A stretch of 64,000 nucleotides of DNA, from the NCBI RefSeq assembly GCF_000159095.1, contig NZ_GG666296.1, positions 165,422 through 229,421 on the forward strand, given 5' to 3'. Below, piece after piece: positions 1-8,338 of this stretch. A program made the translations under genes and the position numbers. The notes under the pieces are model-generated. The model worked only from the letters and a program-made list of their open reading frames with translations. It did not search any database and had not been told where the DNA came from. Numbering within the stretch: position 1 is the first letter of the stretch; the number at the start of each line of letters is the position of its first letter. This stretch comes from Anaerococcus tetradius ATCC 35098. GTDB lineage: Bacteria > Bacillota > Clostridia > Tissierellales > Peptoniphilaceae.

Positions 1-574
1 AAGAAACGTAATTATTGATAGCTGCTGTAAGGGAGCTTGTGATGGTGATTTGAATAAAATAATTGATTCTGTCCTTGGAGACGGGATCTTTTTTTGTGAT
101 GATTTCTGTGAGTATTCCTGTTATAGCCTCAGTTGTGTAATCTGTTAGGAAACTTCTGTAGGAATCATCAATTATCTTTCCGAGTCTTTCTTCTCCTAAA
201 ACTATAAAATTTTTGACGATTTCTTTAAAATCTTTTGCCAAAAATCTCTTTAGGTCCCTTTCTCCGACTGAAAATAAAACATTCCTTAGAAAGGCTTGGT
301 TGTCTTTGATGTAGTCTAGGGTGAAGTCAATGGCCTTGTCTATATCATCTATGGAATCGTAGTTTCTAACCTTCTCGATTGCCTCTTGTTCCAAGGTCCA
401 CCTTAATAAGTCGTAGATATCTTCAAAATGATAGTAGAAGGTATTTCTATTTACCTCGCTTTTTTTAATAATTTCTGTGACTGTAAGCTTGGCGAAGGAC
501 TTGGTTTTAAGTAGATCCTTTAGACTTTTAGCCAGACTTAGTTTAGTGTTATAAGAGTTTATTTCCTTTCTCAT
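1..574 (-). CDS. TetR/AcrR-family transcriptional regulator, C-terminus cut by window edge
   Basis: I translated this reading frame by hand from the ATG whose complement lies at 572-574; about 191 codons are visible and the C-terminus lies outside the window. The N-terminal 60 residues form a TetR helix-turn-helix: the segment LTVTEIIKKSEVNRNTFYYH followed by FEDIYDLL matches the family signature. The rest is a helical ligand-binding domain typical of TetR_C proteins. It is transcribed away from the ABC transporter genes at 725-5086, so a role as repressor of that efflux or export system is likely but inferred. A perfect short inverted repeat at 617-631 in the divergent gap is a candidate operator. 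The ligand is unknown. Confidence 0.85.
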   Translation of the reverse strand, partial: MRKEINSYNTKLSLAKSLKDLLKTKSFAKLTVTEIIKKSEVNRNTFYYHFEDIYDLLRWTLEQEAIEKVRNYDSIDDIDKAIDFTLDYIKDNQAFLRNVLFSVGERDLKRFLAKDFKEIVKNFIVLGEERLGKIIDDSYRSFLTDYTTEAITGILTEIITKKDPVSKDRINYFIQITITSSLTAAINNYVS

Positions 575-616
575 AATTTCTCCTTAGATAAATTTTACCA
601 TCAAATACATACATTT

Positions 617-631
617 GTCTAATAACTAGAC
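617..631. promoter_or_regulatory. Candidate TetR operator (inverted repeat)
   Basis: GTCTA-N5-TAGAC is a perfect 5-bp inverted repeat in the 150-bp gap between the divergent TetR gene and the ABC transporter. Size and place fit a TetR-type operator; binding is inferred. Confidence 0.4.
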
Positions 632-724
632 ACTAGCCTTAAATTAATGATTGTAAGTGCCTATCAAGCTAGTAAATTCTATCTATGAGTTAAGATATTT
701 AATTTTATGAAAGGAATTATTAAG

Positions 725-1429
725 ATGGCTTATATAGAAATGAAGAATTCTTATAAAATATATAATGAAGGCAAACAAAATGAAGTAGTAGCTAACAGAG
801 ATGTGAACTTTACTATTGACAAGGGCGAGCTTGTTATAATATTGGGTAACTCTGGAGCAGGCAAGTCAACTATCCTCAATATCCTGGGAGGAATGGATAC
901 TAATAGTAAGGGTGATGTTATAATTGATGGAAAAAATATAGCGAACTTAAACAAGAAGGAGCTTACTGGCTACAGGCGAAATGATGTAGGCTTTGTTTTT
1001 CAATTTTATAACCTAGTTGCAAACCTCACCGCTAAGGAAAATGTGGAGCTCGCATCGGATATTGTTAAGGATGCCCTCGATTCTGAGAAAGTATTAAGGG
1101 ATGTGGGACTTGGAAAGAGGATGAACAATTTTCCAGCTGAATTATCGGGTGGGGAGCAACAAAGAGTCGCAATAGCTCGTGCTATTGCTAAAAATCCGAA
1201 GATACTCCTTTGTGATGAGCCTACTGGAGCCCTTGACTATCAAACAGGTAAGCAAGTTTTAAAGATTCTCCAAAATATGGCGAGAGAGAAAAATGTTACT
1301 GTAATTATTGTAACCCACAATTCTGCTATAGCCCCTATTGCTGATAAGGTTATTCATGTGAGAAATGCAAGTGTAGAAGCTATTGATGTAAACGAAAATC
1401 CAGCAGATATTGTTGATTTGGAATGGTAG
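725..1429 (+). CDS. ABC transporter ATP-binding protein (LolD/MacB-like, partner of FtsX permease)
   Basis: This is the ATPase of an exporter of the MacB/LolD/FtsE class. It shows Walker [10 protein letters not shown] at about residues 41-49, the ABC signature LSGGEQQR near 139-146, Walker B ILLCDEPT near 160-167, and the H-loop in VTHNSAIA. I chose the ATG at 725 because AAAGGA at 708-713 is well spaced for it. An in-frame ATG at 707 has no ribosome binding site and would add six residues. The stop is 6 bp before the giant permease, so the two form one operon and probably one complex, with this protein on the cytoplasmic face. The substrate is unknown. The adjacent TetR gene suggests inducible control, as in many drug or peptide efflux systems. 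Confidence 0.93.
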   Translation: MAYIEMKNSYKIYNEGKQNEVVANRDVNFTIDKGELVIILGNSGAGKSTILNILGGMDTNSKGDVIIDGKNIANLNKKELTGYRRNDVGFVFQFYNLVANLTAKENVELASDIVKDALDSEKVLRDVGLGKRMNNFPAELSGGEQQRVAIARAIAKNPKILLCDEPTGALDYQTGKQVLKILQNMAREKNVTVIIVTHNSAIAPIADKVIHVRNASVEAIDVNENPADIVDLEW

Positions 1430-1435
1430 GTTCTT

Positions 1436-4400
1436 ATGAATACTTTGAAAAAAAGCATTAAAAAATCATTCACATCATCTAGGGCTAGGTTTTTTTCTAT
1501 TTTCCTTTTGATGATGATAGGCTCTTTTGCCCTTGTTGGTCTAAAGGTAACAGGCCCTAATATGAGAGCTACAAGTAGGGATTATTTTGACCAAACTAAT
1601 CTTTTTGATATAAGTGTAATTGCCTCTATGGGAATTGATAAGGATGATAGGCTAGAGATTGAAAAAGCAAGTGGCGAGGATAAGGTTGAATATGGGTATT
1701 TTAAGGATGTGAAAATCTCAAATACCGATACAGCCATAAGAGTTTTCTCTAGGCCAGAGACTATTTCCAAATATATACTTAAAGAGGGAGAAGATTTAAA
1801 AAAACCAACAGATATTATTCTTTCTACCAACATGAGAGATACTTATAAACTTGGAGATAAGATTAAGCTAAGTGAAAAGGCAGGCCTTGATGGCAAGGAC
1901 GTCCTTAAAATTCACACCTATAGGGTGGTTGGTTTTGCTGATAGTGCAGAGTATATGTCTTATGTGAATATGGGGCCTTCAAGTGCTGGAGATGGAAACT
2001 TGTCGGGCTTGGCCTATACTTTGGCAGATAATTTTTCTTCTGATTATTATATGATAGCAAGGATTAAATTTACCGATACAGAAAATCTAGATCCTTACTC
2101 TGACCTCTATAGGGACAAAATCGAAGCCCACAGCCAAGATTTGGATTCTTTGTTGGAAAAACAAGGCAAGCACAGGCTAGGCCTTGTAAAAGGAAAGATG
2201 CAAGATGAGATTGATAAGGCAGAAGCTAAGATTACTTATGCTAATGATGAAATTAAGGATAAGCAAAGAAGGCTAGATGAGGCTAAAAGTAAGCTAGCTA
2301 AAGGAAAAAAAGACTTAGAAGAAGCTAATACACGCCTAGAGTCTGCTAAAAATTCCTTAGATCAGGGCAGAAAAATATTGGATGAAAAATGGCTTGACCT
2401 TGCTAGTGGCAAAGAGATGCTAGATAAGGGCAAGGATAAGTTGCTAGACTCTAAAAAGCAATTAGATGATGCTAAAGATAAGATTGATGATGGGGCTTAT
2501 AGGATAGAGTCTGGGGAAAAAATTCTAGCTGGCAAAAAAAGTGACTTAGAAAAAGGTCAAGCTAAGCTGGAGAAGGGAAAAAAAGATTATGAGGCCAATA
2601 AATCCTTGTTAGATGAGAAAAATAAGGAGCTTTCTAAGGCTGAGGCAGACCTTGCAACAAAAGGTGCAAAAATTGATGGATTTAGAGCTAAGGAAGAAGA
2701 GCTTAGTCAAAGTATTACAAATCTAGAAACTAGCAAGGAAGAACTTAGTAAGAAACTTAGCCAAGAAGCCTTGAGTGATGAAGAAAAGATTAAGCTTGAC
2801 CAAAAAAACCAAGAACTTTCAAGAAAACTTGCTTACACTAAGGAAGAGCTAGCGAAGCTAGATAAGTTAAAGGAAAGTCGGCTTGATGAAAATAGCCTAA
2901 AACAATATGAAGAAGGAAAGAAAATCCTAGAAAGCAAAAGATATGACTTAGATTCTTCTTATGAAAAATTAGCTAGGGCGAAAGAAGAACTAGAAGCTAA
3001 GGAAAAAATCCTTATAGAAGGGCAAAATGATATTGAGAAATCATATGCACAGCTAAAGGCTAAGAAAAAAGACATAGATCATGCGAAAGCTAGCTATGAA
3101 AATTCCCTAGTTCTCTATCAAAAAGCTAGGATAAGCTATGAGGAAAACTTAGAAAAATACTACCAAGGTCTAAGGGCATGGAAAGAAGGCTTTGATAAGT
3201 TATCCAGAAATGATGCGATCTACAGCAAAAACTTAGCTAAATACAAGCAAGCTAAAAAAGAATTGGCAGAAAAAGAAGCTTTTTACCAAGATGGTCTTAG
3301 TGAATTTGAGAAAAAGTCTAAAGATGCAAAGGATAAAATCAAGACTGGAGAAGATAAGATAAAAGATGCAAAGAAGGTCATGGCAAGCCTTGAAGAACCA
3401 ACCTACATGGTTTCAAGCAGAAGAGAGGCCCTTGGTTTCGCAGGCTACACCATCTATCAAATAGTCGCTAATATTGTCGACAAGCTTTCAAATATCTTCC
3501 CTGTATTCTTATACTTTGTGGCTTCTCTTGTTACTCTTACAACAATGACGAGATTTGTCGATGAAGAAAGAATAAACAACGGAACCCTAGTTGCCTTGGG
3601 CTATGATGATAGAGATGTAATAAAGAAATTTACCCTTTACGGACTTTTTGCAGGTCTTAGTGGAACTCTACTAGGAATTATCCTAGGCCACATTCTCCTA
3701 CCAAGTATAGTTTACGGTGCCTATGGAAAAAACTTTAGCGTAGCTAGAATGTACCTAAAATTTTATCCAAGGATAAGCGTATTTGCGATAGTTCTTTCTT
3801 TGTTAAGTTCAGTCTTACCAGCTTATCTAGTAGCAAAAAAGCAACTTACAGAAAAGCCAACAAGCCTTCTAATGCCAAAGGCTCCTGCCAAGGGTTCATC
3901 AATCCTTTTGGAAAGAATCACCCCTATATGGTCAAGTCTTGGTTTTATCCAAAAGGTAACGGCTAGAAACATCTTCCGTTATAAAAAGAGAATGTTAATG
4001 ACAATTTTTGGAGTAGCAGGGGGAATGACCTTGCTTTTTGCAGGATTTTCTGTTCAAAAATCAATAGCAGGAATCGAAAAAAGCCAATTTGAAGAAATAA
4101 TCAACTATGATTTAATAGCTTCTTATAAGAAGAATATGGATAAGGATGAGGAAAAAGAAATTTATGACCTACTAGCTTCAAAGGATATCCAAAGCCACTT
4201 GCCTATACATTATGAAAAAATGACTAAAAAAGCTGGAAAATTTGGAGATAAACAAGAAATAAATCTCCTAGCCAGTGACAGGATTGATGAGGTCAATAAG
4301 TTTGTAGACCTTAGAAATAGGAAAAGCAAAGAAAAAATCAAATTAAATGATGAGGGAGTAGTGATCTCCGAAAGGCTTGCTGACATACTTAATCTTAGGA

Positions 4401-5086
4401 TTGGTGATGAAATGACCCTCCTCGATGCTAATGATGTTGAAAGGAAAGTCAGGGTTTCAGCTATTACTGAAATGTATGCAGGACATTTTGTCTTCATGTC
4501 AGACAAATACTACAAGAAGGTATTTGCGAGAGACTATAAGGCCAATGCAGATGTGATTAGCCTAGTAGATGATAGCCTAGCAAATACTAATAAAATAGGT
4601 TCGGAATTTATGGATAAGAAAGGAGTTAAGACAGTAGTTTCAAATACTCTTATAGAAAGGCAAACCCAAATTATAGTCCAAGCCCTAAACAAAATCATGG
4701 TTTTGATAATACTTGTAGCGACCCTTCTTTCTCTTGTAATCTTATACAACTTGACCAATATTAACCTTCAAGAAAGAATAAGGGAACTATCTACAGTCAA
4801 GGTCTTGGGTTTTTATGATAAGGAAGTAACGATGTACATTTATAGGGAAACAATTTTTCTAACCATCCTAGGTCTACTCCTAGGCTACGGACTTGGAGAT
4901 ATCTTGTTTAAATATATCTTAAAAGTTGTACCACCAGCAGAAGTTATGTTTAATCCAGCCCTAACCTGCACATCCTTTATAATTCCGCTTATAATAATCC
5001 TTTTAATAACAATAGGCTTGGGACTATTAATCTATCAAAAGCTAAAAAATGTCGATATGCTTGAAGCTTTAAAATCTGTTGAGTAA
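1436..5086 (+). CDS. Giant FtsX-family ABC permease with long coiled-coil extracytoplasmic insert
   Basis: This 1216-residue membrane protein is the permease partner of the ATPase just upstream. An N-terminal membrane helix (about residues 20-38) is followed by an extracytoplasmic domain. Residues about 250-660 form a very long lysine/glutamate-rich coiled coil with heptad-like repeats. FtsX-type membrane helices occur near 685-705, 735-760 and 780-800. A further helix near 860-880 leads to a second extracytoplasmic domain, and three helices end the protein (about 1085-1200). The double FtsX topology fits the MacB/YknZ superfamily, but the coiled coil makes it far larger than the usual 400-800 residues. 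Such insertions occur in Firmicutes permeases linked to cell-surface or lipid functions. Substrate and mechanism are not evident. No terminator separates it from the thiamine promoter at 5090. Confidence 0.9.
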   Translation: MNTLKKSIKKSFTSSRARFFSIFLLMMIGSFALVGLKVTGPNMRATSRDYFDQTNLFDISVIASMGIDKDDRLEIEKASGEDKVEYGYFKDVKISNTDTAIRVFSRPETISKYILKEGEDLKKPTDIILSTNMRDTYKLGDKIKLSEKAGLDGKDVLKIHTYRVVGFADSAEYMSYVNMGPSSAGDGNLSGLAYTLADNFSSDYYMIARIKFTDTENLDPYSDLYRDKIEAHSQDLDSLLEKQGKHRLGLVKGKMQDEIDKAEAKITYANDEIKDKQRRLDEAKSKLAKGKKDLEEANTRLESAKNSLDQGRKILDEKWLDLASGKEMLDKGKDKLLDSKKQLDDAKDKIDDGAYRIESGEKILAGKKSDLEKGQAKLEKGKKDYEANKSLLDEKNKELSKAEADLATKGAKIDGFRAKEEELSQSITNLETSKEELSKKLSQEALSDEEKIKLDQKNQELSRKLAYTKEELAKLDKLKESRLDENSLKQYEEGKKILESKRYDLDSSYEKLARAKEELEAKEKILIEGQNDIEKSYAQLKAKKKDIDHAKASYENSLVLYQKARISYEENLEKYYQGLRAWKEGFDKLSRNDAIYSKNLAKYKQAKKELAEKEAFYQDGLSEFEKKSKDAKDKIKTGEDKIKDAKKVMASLEEPTYMVSSRREALGFAGYTIYQIVANIVDKLSNIFPVFLYFVASLVTLTTMTRFVDEERINNGTLVALGYDDRDVIKKFTLYGLFAGLSGTLLGIILGHILLPSIVYGAYGKNFSVARMYLKFYPRISVFAIVLSLLSSVLPAYLVAKKQLTEKPTSLLMPKAPAKGSSILLERITPIWSSLGFIQKVTARNIFRYKKRMLMTIFGVAGGMTLLFAGFSVQKSIAGIEKSQFEEIINYDLIASYKKNMDKDEEKEIYDLLASKDIQSHLPIHYEKMTKKAGKFGDKQEINLLASDRIDEVNKFVDLRNRKSKEKIKLNDEGVVISERLADILNLRIGDEMTLLDANDVERKVRVSAITEMYAGHFVFMSDKYYKKVFARDYKANADVISLVDDSLANTNKIGSEFMDKKGVKTVVSNTLIERQTQIIVQALNKIMVLIILVATLLSLVILYNLTNINLQERIRELSTVKVLGFYDKEVTMYIYRETIFLTILGLLLGYGLGDILFKYILKVVPPAEVMFNPALTCTSFIIPLIIILLITIGLGLLIYQKLKNVDMLEALKSVE

Positions 5087-5089
5087 ATA

Positions 5090-5118
5090 TTGAAAAAAAT
5101 CCAAAAATGTTTTATAAT
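5090..5118 (+). promoter_or_regulatory. Sigma-A promoter of the thiamine operon
   Basis: TTGAAA (5090-5095), a 17-bp spacer and TATAAT (5113-5118) make a near-consensus promoter. It lies just before the TPP riboswitch, so transcription should begin at about 5125, at the start of riboswitch helix P1. Confidence 0.85.
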
Positions 5119-5122
5119 AAAA

Positions 5123-5206
5123 TTAGCTAGGGGTGCAAATAGCTGAGAGATGGATATCCATTAACCCTTTAAACTTGTTAGGTTAAAACCTGCGTAAGAA
5201 AGCTAA
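5123..5206 (+). ncRNA. TPP riboswitch (THI element)
   Basis: The conserved THI-box core is visible: GGGGTGC, CTGAGAGA, AACCCTTT, an AACCTG-like segment (AAAACCTG) and GCGTAAGAAAGC. Helix P1 is TTAGCT (5123-5128) paired with AGCTAA (5201-5206). It binds thiamine pyrophosphate and is followed by a terminator at 5228. The element lies upstream of thiSFGHWME, as expected for feedback control. The segment CTTTAAACTT at 5167-5176 is a perfect 10-nt complement of AAGTTTAAAG at 5220-5229. That second segment adjoins and overlaps the 5' arm of the terminator, so it is a plausible antiterminator pairing that TPP binding would break. Confidence 0.93.
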
Positions 5207-5227
5207 AAAACAAAGCAAAAAGTTTAA

Positions 5228-5252
5228 AGACCCCTAGTAGGGGTCTATTTTT
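5228..5252 (+). terminator. Riboswitch-controlled intrinsic terminator
   Basis: AGACCCC (5228-5234), loop TAGTA and GGGGTCT (5240-5246) are followed by ATTTTTA. It sits 21 nt after the riboswitch P1 and is the expression platform of the TPP switch. Confidence 0.85.
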
Positions 5253-5325
5253 ATGATAAAAATCATCAATAGAAAATAGACATTAGCTAGTATTTCAATC
5301 TGTTAAGATTTACAACTTACTAAAA

Positions 5326-5450
5326 AGAAAGCACGAAGTGCCTTTCTACCTTTTTCGCCCCCTGCAAGGGTCGTTTGTGGGGTGAAGTTTGCGGGGAGGT
5401 TTGGAGGGGGCTTTGGAGGGGGAATCGAAACCCCCTTAAAGCCTCCCTCC
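5326..5450. repeat. GC-rich structured insert in the thiamine leader, function unknown
   Basis: Between the riboswitch terminator (5252) and thiS lies about 270 bp of non-coding DNA with a strikingly GC-rich block. It starts with a hairpin at 5326-5347 (AGAAAGCAC / GTGCCTTTCT with one bulge). It ends with a hairpin at 5403-5450 in which GGCTTT pairs with AAAGCC around an inner GGGGG/CCCCC stem. Composition is unlike the flanking AT-rich sequence. It may be a dispersed intergenic repeat or part of the leader RNA. It cannot be assigned from one copy. Confidence 0.45.
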
Positions 5451-5531
5451 AAGAGTACGAAGGCTAGCTGTAGAATGCTACATTATTTTTAGCTAAGATA
5501 AGGATAAACTTAATATGTTAAATTGTCATTA

Positions 5532-5587
5532 GGCACTAAAAGGGGCATACCACCTCGGGTATGGTTATCCTTTTTGTGCCTTTTTTT
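5532..5587 (+). promoter_or_regulatory. Second thiamine leader element: terminator-like hairpin with anti-Shine-Dalgarno loop
   Basis: GGCAC (5532-5536) pairs with GTGCC (5576-5580). Inside it AAAAGG pairs with CCTTTTT and CATACC (5546-5551) with GGTATG (5558-5563). A run of seven T follows at 5581-5587. The apical six-base loop is ACCTCG; its ACCTC is complementary to GAGGT in the thiS ribosome binding site at 5591-5595. The element could therefore stop transcription, block translation through loop-to-SD pairing, or both. A conserved 'thiS' leader motif has been described in Firmicutes; whether this is an instance was not tested. Confidence 0.6.
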
Positions 5588-5601
5588 GAGGAGGTGATTT
5601 G

Positions 5602-5799
5602 ATGATTAAATTAAATGATAAGGAAGTTTCTTTTGTAGAAAATGAAAATCTAAGAGAGTTTCTCCTTAGAAATAATTTCAATCCAGACTTTCTAGCCTGC
5701 GAAGTTGATGAGAAGCTTGTAAAAAGAGCTGATTTTGATACTTTCCTTATGAAAGATTCTTCCAAGGTGGAGGTGTTCTCCTTTGTTGGAGGGGGTTGA
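5602..5799 (+). CDS. thiS: Sulfur carrier protein ThiS
   Basis: ThiS is a small ubiquitin-like protein that carries sulfur as a C-terminal thiocarboxylate to thiazole synthase ThiG. The 65-residue product has the beta-grasp pattern and ends in Gly-Gly-Gly, giving the required C-terminal Gly-Gly. The ATG at 5602 is preceded by GAGGAGGTG at ideal spacing; a TTG at 5599 would add one residue and is less likely. The gene is first in the thi operon. It lies behind a TPP riboswitch and a second hairpin whose loop can pair with its own ribosome binding site. thiF follows after one base. Length and position match the family closely. Confidence 0.92.
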   Translation: MIKLNDKEVSFVENENLREFLLRNNFNPDFLACEVDEKLVKRADFDTFLMKDSSKVEVFSFVGGG

Positions 5800-5800
5800 T

Positions 5801-6412
5801 ATGGATTTAAGAGAAGAAATTTTAAAAAGACAAAGACCAGAAATTAATGAAATCTTAAAGGGAGCCTCTGTGTCTATTTTAGGTTGTGGAGGTCTTGGAT
5901 CTAACATTGCTATGGAGCTTAGTAGGTGTGGTCTTGGCAGTGTCTACCTATATGACTTTGACAAGGTCGAATATTCTAATCTCAATAGGCAAAATTATGA
6001 TATGAATGATTTGGGCAAGTCCAAGGTTTTTCAAACTAAGAAAAAAATAGAGGAAACTATTCCCTACACCAAAGTTTTTGCCGAGGAAATTAAGATTTCT
6101 AGGGAAAACTTGGACCAGTTAAGCAAAAAGACTGATATTTTTATAGAAGCCTTTGACAAGAAAGAGATGAAAGCCTTGGTTTTTGATTATTTTTTAGGAA
6201 AAAAAGATAAAAAACTCATTATGGGCTCAGGTCTATCTGGACTTGGGAGTCTTTCCGATATAAAAATCAAAGAAATTGAGAATGTGACTATGATAGGAGA
6301 TTTCAAGTCTGAAGTAGAAGATGGCCTCTTCTTTCCTTATGTTGCAATTATTGCAAGTCTTGAAGCCCTATGCGCTATTAAAATTATCGTAGGAGAAGAA
6401 AATGGAAAATAA
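5801..6412 (+). CDS. thiF: ThiS adenylyltransferase ThiF (short form)
   Basis: This is an E1-like enzyme that adenylates the C-terminus of ThiS before sulfur transfer. The nucleotide-binding loop LGCGGLGSN lies near residues 33-41, and the E1 motif [13 protein letters not shown] near 56-68. At 203 residues it is shorter than E. coli ThiF and has no CxxC zinc pairs, which fits the short ThiF type seen in clostridia. I chose the ATG at 5801, preceded by GGAGGGGG; the longer frame from TTG 5783 would overlap thiS. It overlaps thiG by 11 bp, indicating translational coupling. Confidence 0.9.
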   Translation: MDLREEILKRQRPEINEILKGASVSILGCGGLGSNIAMELSRCGLGSVYLYDFDKVEYSNLNRQNYDMNDLGKSKVFQTKKKIEETIPYTKVFAEEIKISRENLDQLSKKTDIFIEAFDKKEMKALVFDYFLGKKDKKLIMGSGLSGLGSLSDIKIKEIENVTMIGDFKSEVEDGLFFPYVAIIASLEALCAIKIIVGEENGK

Positions 6413-7172
6413 AGATTATTTAATCTTAGGAGATAAAAAATTCGAATCAAGATTTATCTTGGGTTCTGGAAAATATTCACCAGAATTAATTGATGCGGCA
6501 GTAGAATCTGCTGGAGCACAAATGATTACAGTTGCTCTAAGAAGAGCAAACACCAAGGATGTAGCAAATATATTAAACTATATTCCAAAAGATGTGACAA
6601 TTATCCCAAATACTTCTGGAGCAAGAAATGCAGATGAAGCCATTAGGATAGCAAGACTAGCTAGGGAGATGGGCTGTGGCAATTTTGTAAAAATCGAGAT
6701 TATGAGAGATACAAAATATCTCTTGCCAGATAATGACCAAACCCTAAAGGCAACCGAAGTTCTCGCTAAAGAAGGCTTTGTAGTCCTTCCTTATATGTAT
6801 CCAGACCTTAACTTTGCCAGAGATTTAAGAGATGCGGGAGCCGCTTCCATTATGCCTCTTGCAAGTCCAATTGGCTCAAATAGGGGTCTTGCTACAAGAG
6901 ATTTTATAAAGATAATAATTGATGAGATTGACCTTCCTGTAATTGTAGATGCTGGAATAGGTGTTCCAAGCCATGCGGCTGAGGCTATGGAAATGGGAGC
7001 AGCTGCCATAATGGCTAATACTGGAATTGCTAGTGCATCAGATATAACTTTGATGGCAAAGGCCTTCAAGTTAGGAATAGAAGCAGGTAGATGTGCCTAC
7101 CTTGCAAGACCAGGTAGGGTTTTGGATAAGGGAGCAGATCCATCATCACCACTAAGGGACTTTTTTGACTGA
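6402..7172 (+). CDS. thiG: Thiazole synthase ThiG
   Basis: ThiG is a TIM-barrel enzyme that condenses 1-deoxy-D-xylulose 5-phosphate, dehydroglycine and ThiS-thiocarboxylate into the thiazole phosphate of thiamine. The 256-residue length is standard. The Schiff-base lysine is K97 in NFVKIEI, and the phosphate-binding glycine region [19 protein letters not shown] and the ANTGIA motif are present. It partners with ThiH, encoded immediately downstream. The ThiH route supplies dehydroglycine from tyrosine and suits an anaerobe, whereas aerobes use the oxidase ThiO. Confidence 0.96.
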   Translation: MENKDYLILGDKKFESRFILGSGKYSPELIDAAVESAGAQMITVALRRANTKDVANILNYIPKDVTIIPNTSGARNADEAIRIARLAREMGCGNFVKIEIMRDTKYLLPDNDQTLKATEVLAKEGFVVLPYMYPDLNFARDLRDAGAASIMPLASPIGSNRGLATRDFIKIIIDEIDLPVIVDAGIGVPSHAAEAMEMGAAAIMANTGIASASDITLMAKAFKLGIEAGRCAYLARPGRVLDKGADPSSPLRDFFD

Positions 7173-7173
7173 T

Positions 7174-8331
7174 ATGAATATTAAAAGTGTTAATGATTAT
7201 TTTCCAGAAATGGATATAATACAATCAGATATAAAAGATAAGGTCCTAAGGGCCTACGAAGAAGTTAAAGATCTAGAGGTAAGTGAGGGTGAACTTATAG
7301 CAAGTCTTAATGCTAGGGATTTGACCGATAGGGATTTCTATAATCTCCTAAGCGATAAGGCAGAAGATCATCTTGAAGAGATGGCAGAGCTTGCCAGGGA
7401 AAAGAGGATAAGATATTTTGGTAATAATGTCTGCCTATTTTCTCCAATCTATATAGCAAATTACTGCGAAAACTCTTGTAGATATTGCGGTTTTAGAGCA
7501 AAAAGCGATATCAAAAGAGCTAAGCTTAATTATGAAGAGATAGAAGAAGAGATGAAGGCCTTGGCTGAAACTGGCATAGAGGATGTTCTGATCCTTACTG
7601 GAGAAAGCGAGAGATTTTCCTCGGTTGATTATATAGCGGATGCTTGTAGGATTGCCAGTAAGTATTTTAAAGTGGTAGGAATTGAAGTTTATCCAACCAA
7701 TATCGACTCATACAAGATCTTGAAAGAGGCAGGGGCTGATTTTGTTACTGTTTTTCAAGAGTCCTACAACAAAAAAGCCTTCGACTACTATCATCCATCA
7801 GGTCATAAGAGAAGCTTTAATTATAGGATTGACACCCAAGAGCGTGCCCTAATGGCTGGCTTTAGGGGAGTTGGTTTTGGTGCACTTTTTGGTTTGGCTG
7901 ATCCAATCGAAGATGCCTTTAAGCTTGCTATACACGCCAAGGAAATTCAAAAAAAATATCCTAAGGCAGAAATTGCTATCTCCCTTCCAAGGATAAGGCC
8001 AACCCATGGAGCAGATGATACTCTTAATTTCAACATAGTTGATGATAAGAAATTCTTCCAAATCATGCTTGCCATAAGAATCTTCTTGCCATTTGTCTCT
8101 ATCACCCTTTCTACTCGTGAGTCCAAAGACTTTAGAGACCTTGCTGTAAAATACGGGGCAACTAAAATTTCTGCCTCAGTAGACACATCAATAGGTCATA
8201 GGTCAAAGAAAAGTGCGGATGAGGGTGACGAACAATTCGAGATAGACGATGCTAGGTCAGCGAAGGATGCCTACGATGACCTAAAGAAAATCGGTATGAC
8301 CCCAGTCTTTACCGATTATATAAATGTATAG
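7174..8331 (+). CDS. thiH: Tyrosine lyase ThiH, radical SAM thiazole enzyme
   Basis: ThiH cleaves tyrosine to dehydroglycine and p-cresol using a 4Fe-4S cluster and S-adenosylmethionine. The cluster motif Cx3Cx2C is C98, C102 and C105 in NYCENSCRYCGFR. The ATG at 7174 starts just after the thiG stop; a TTG at 7165 would overlap thiG. The 385-residue length and the C-terminal BATS-type region fit the family. Use of an oxygen-sensitive radical enzyme rather than ThiO agrees with an anaerobic host. Confidence 0.95.
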   Translation: MNIKSVNDYFPEMDIIQSDIKDKVLRAYEEVKDLEVSEGELIASLNARDLTDRDFYNLLSDKAEDHLEEMAELAREKRIRYFGNNVCLFSPIYIANYCENSCRYCGFRAKSDIKRAKLNYEEIEEEMKALAETGIEDVLILTGESERFSSVDYIADACRIASKYFKVVGIEVYPTNIDSYKILKEAGADFVTVFQESYNKKAFDYYHPSGHKRSFNYRIDTQERALMAGFRGVGFGALFGLADPIEDAFKLAIHAKEIQKKYPKAEIAISLPRIRPTHGADDTLNFNIVDDKKFFQIMLAIRIFLPFVSITLSTRESKDFRDLAVKYGATKISASVDTSIGHRSKKSADEGDEQFEIDDARSAKDAYDDLKKIGMTPVFTDYINV

Positions 8332-8338
8332 GAGAATT

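Noticed and set aside
5403-5450. tRNA-like GGGGGAATCGAAACCCCC stem-loop
   Set aside because: It resembles a T-arm, but no acceptor, D or anticodon arms can be built around it; treated as a structured repeat.
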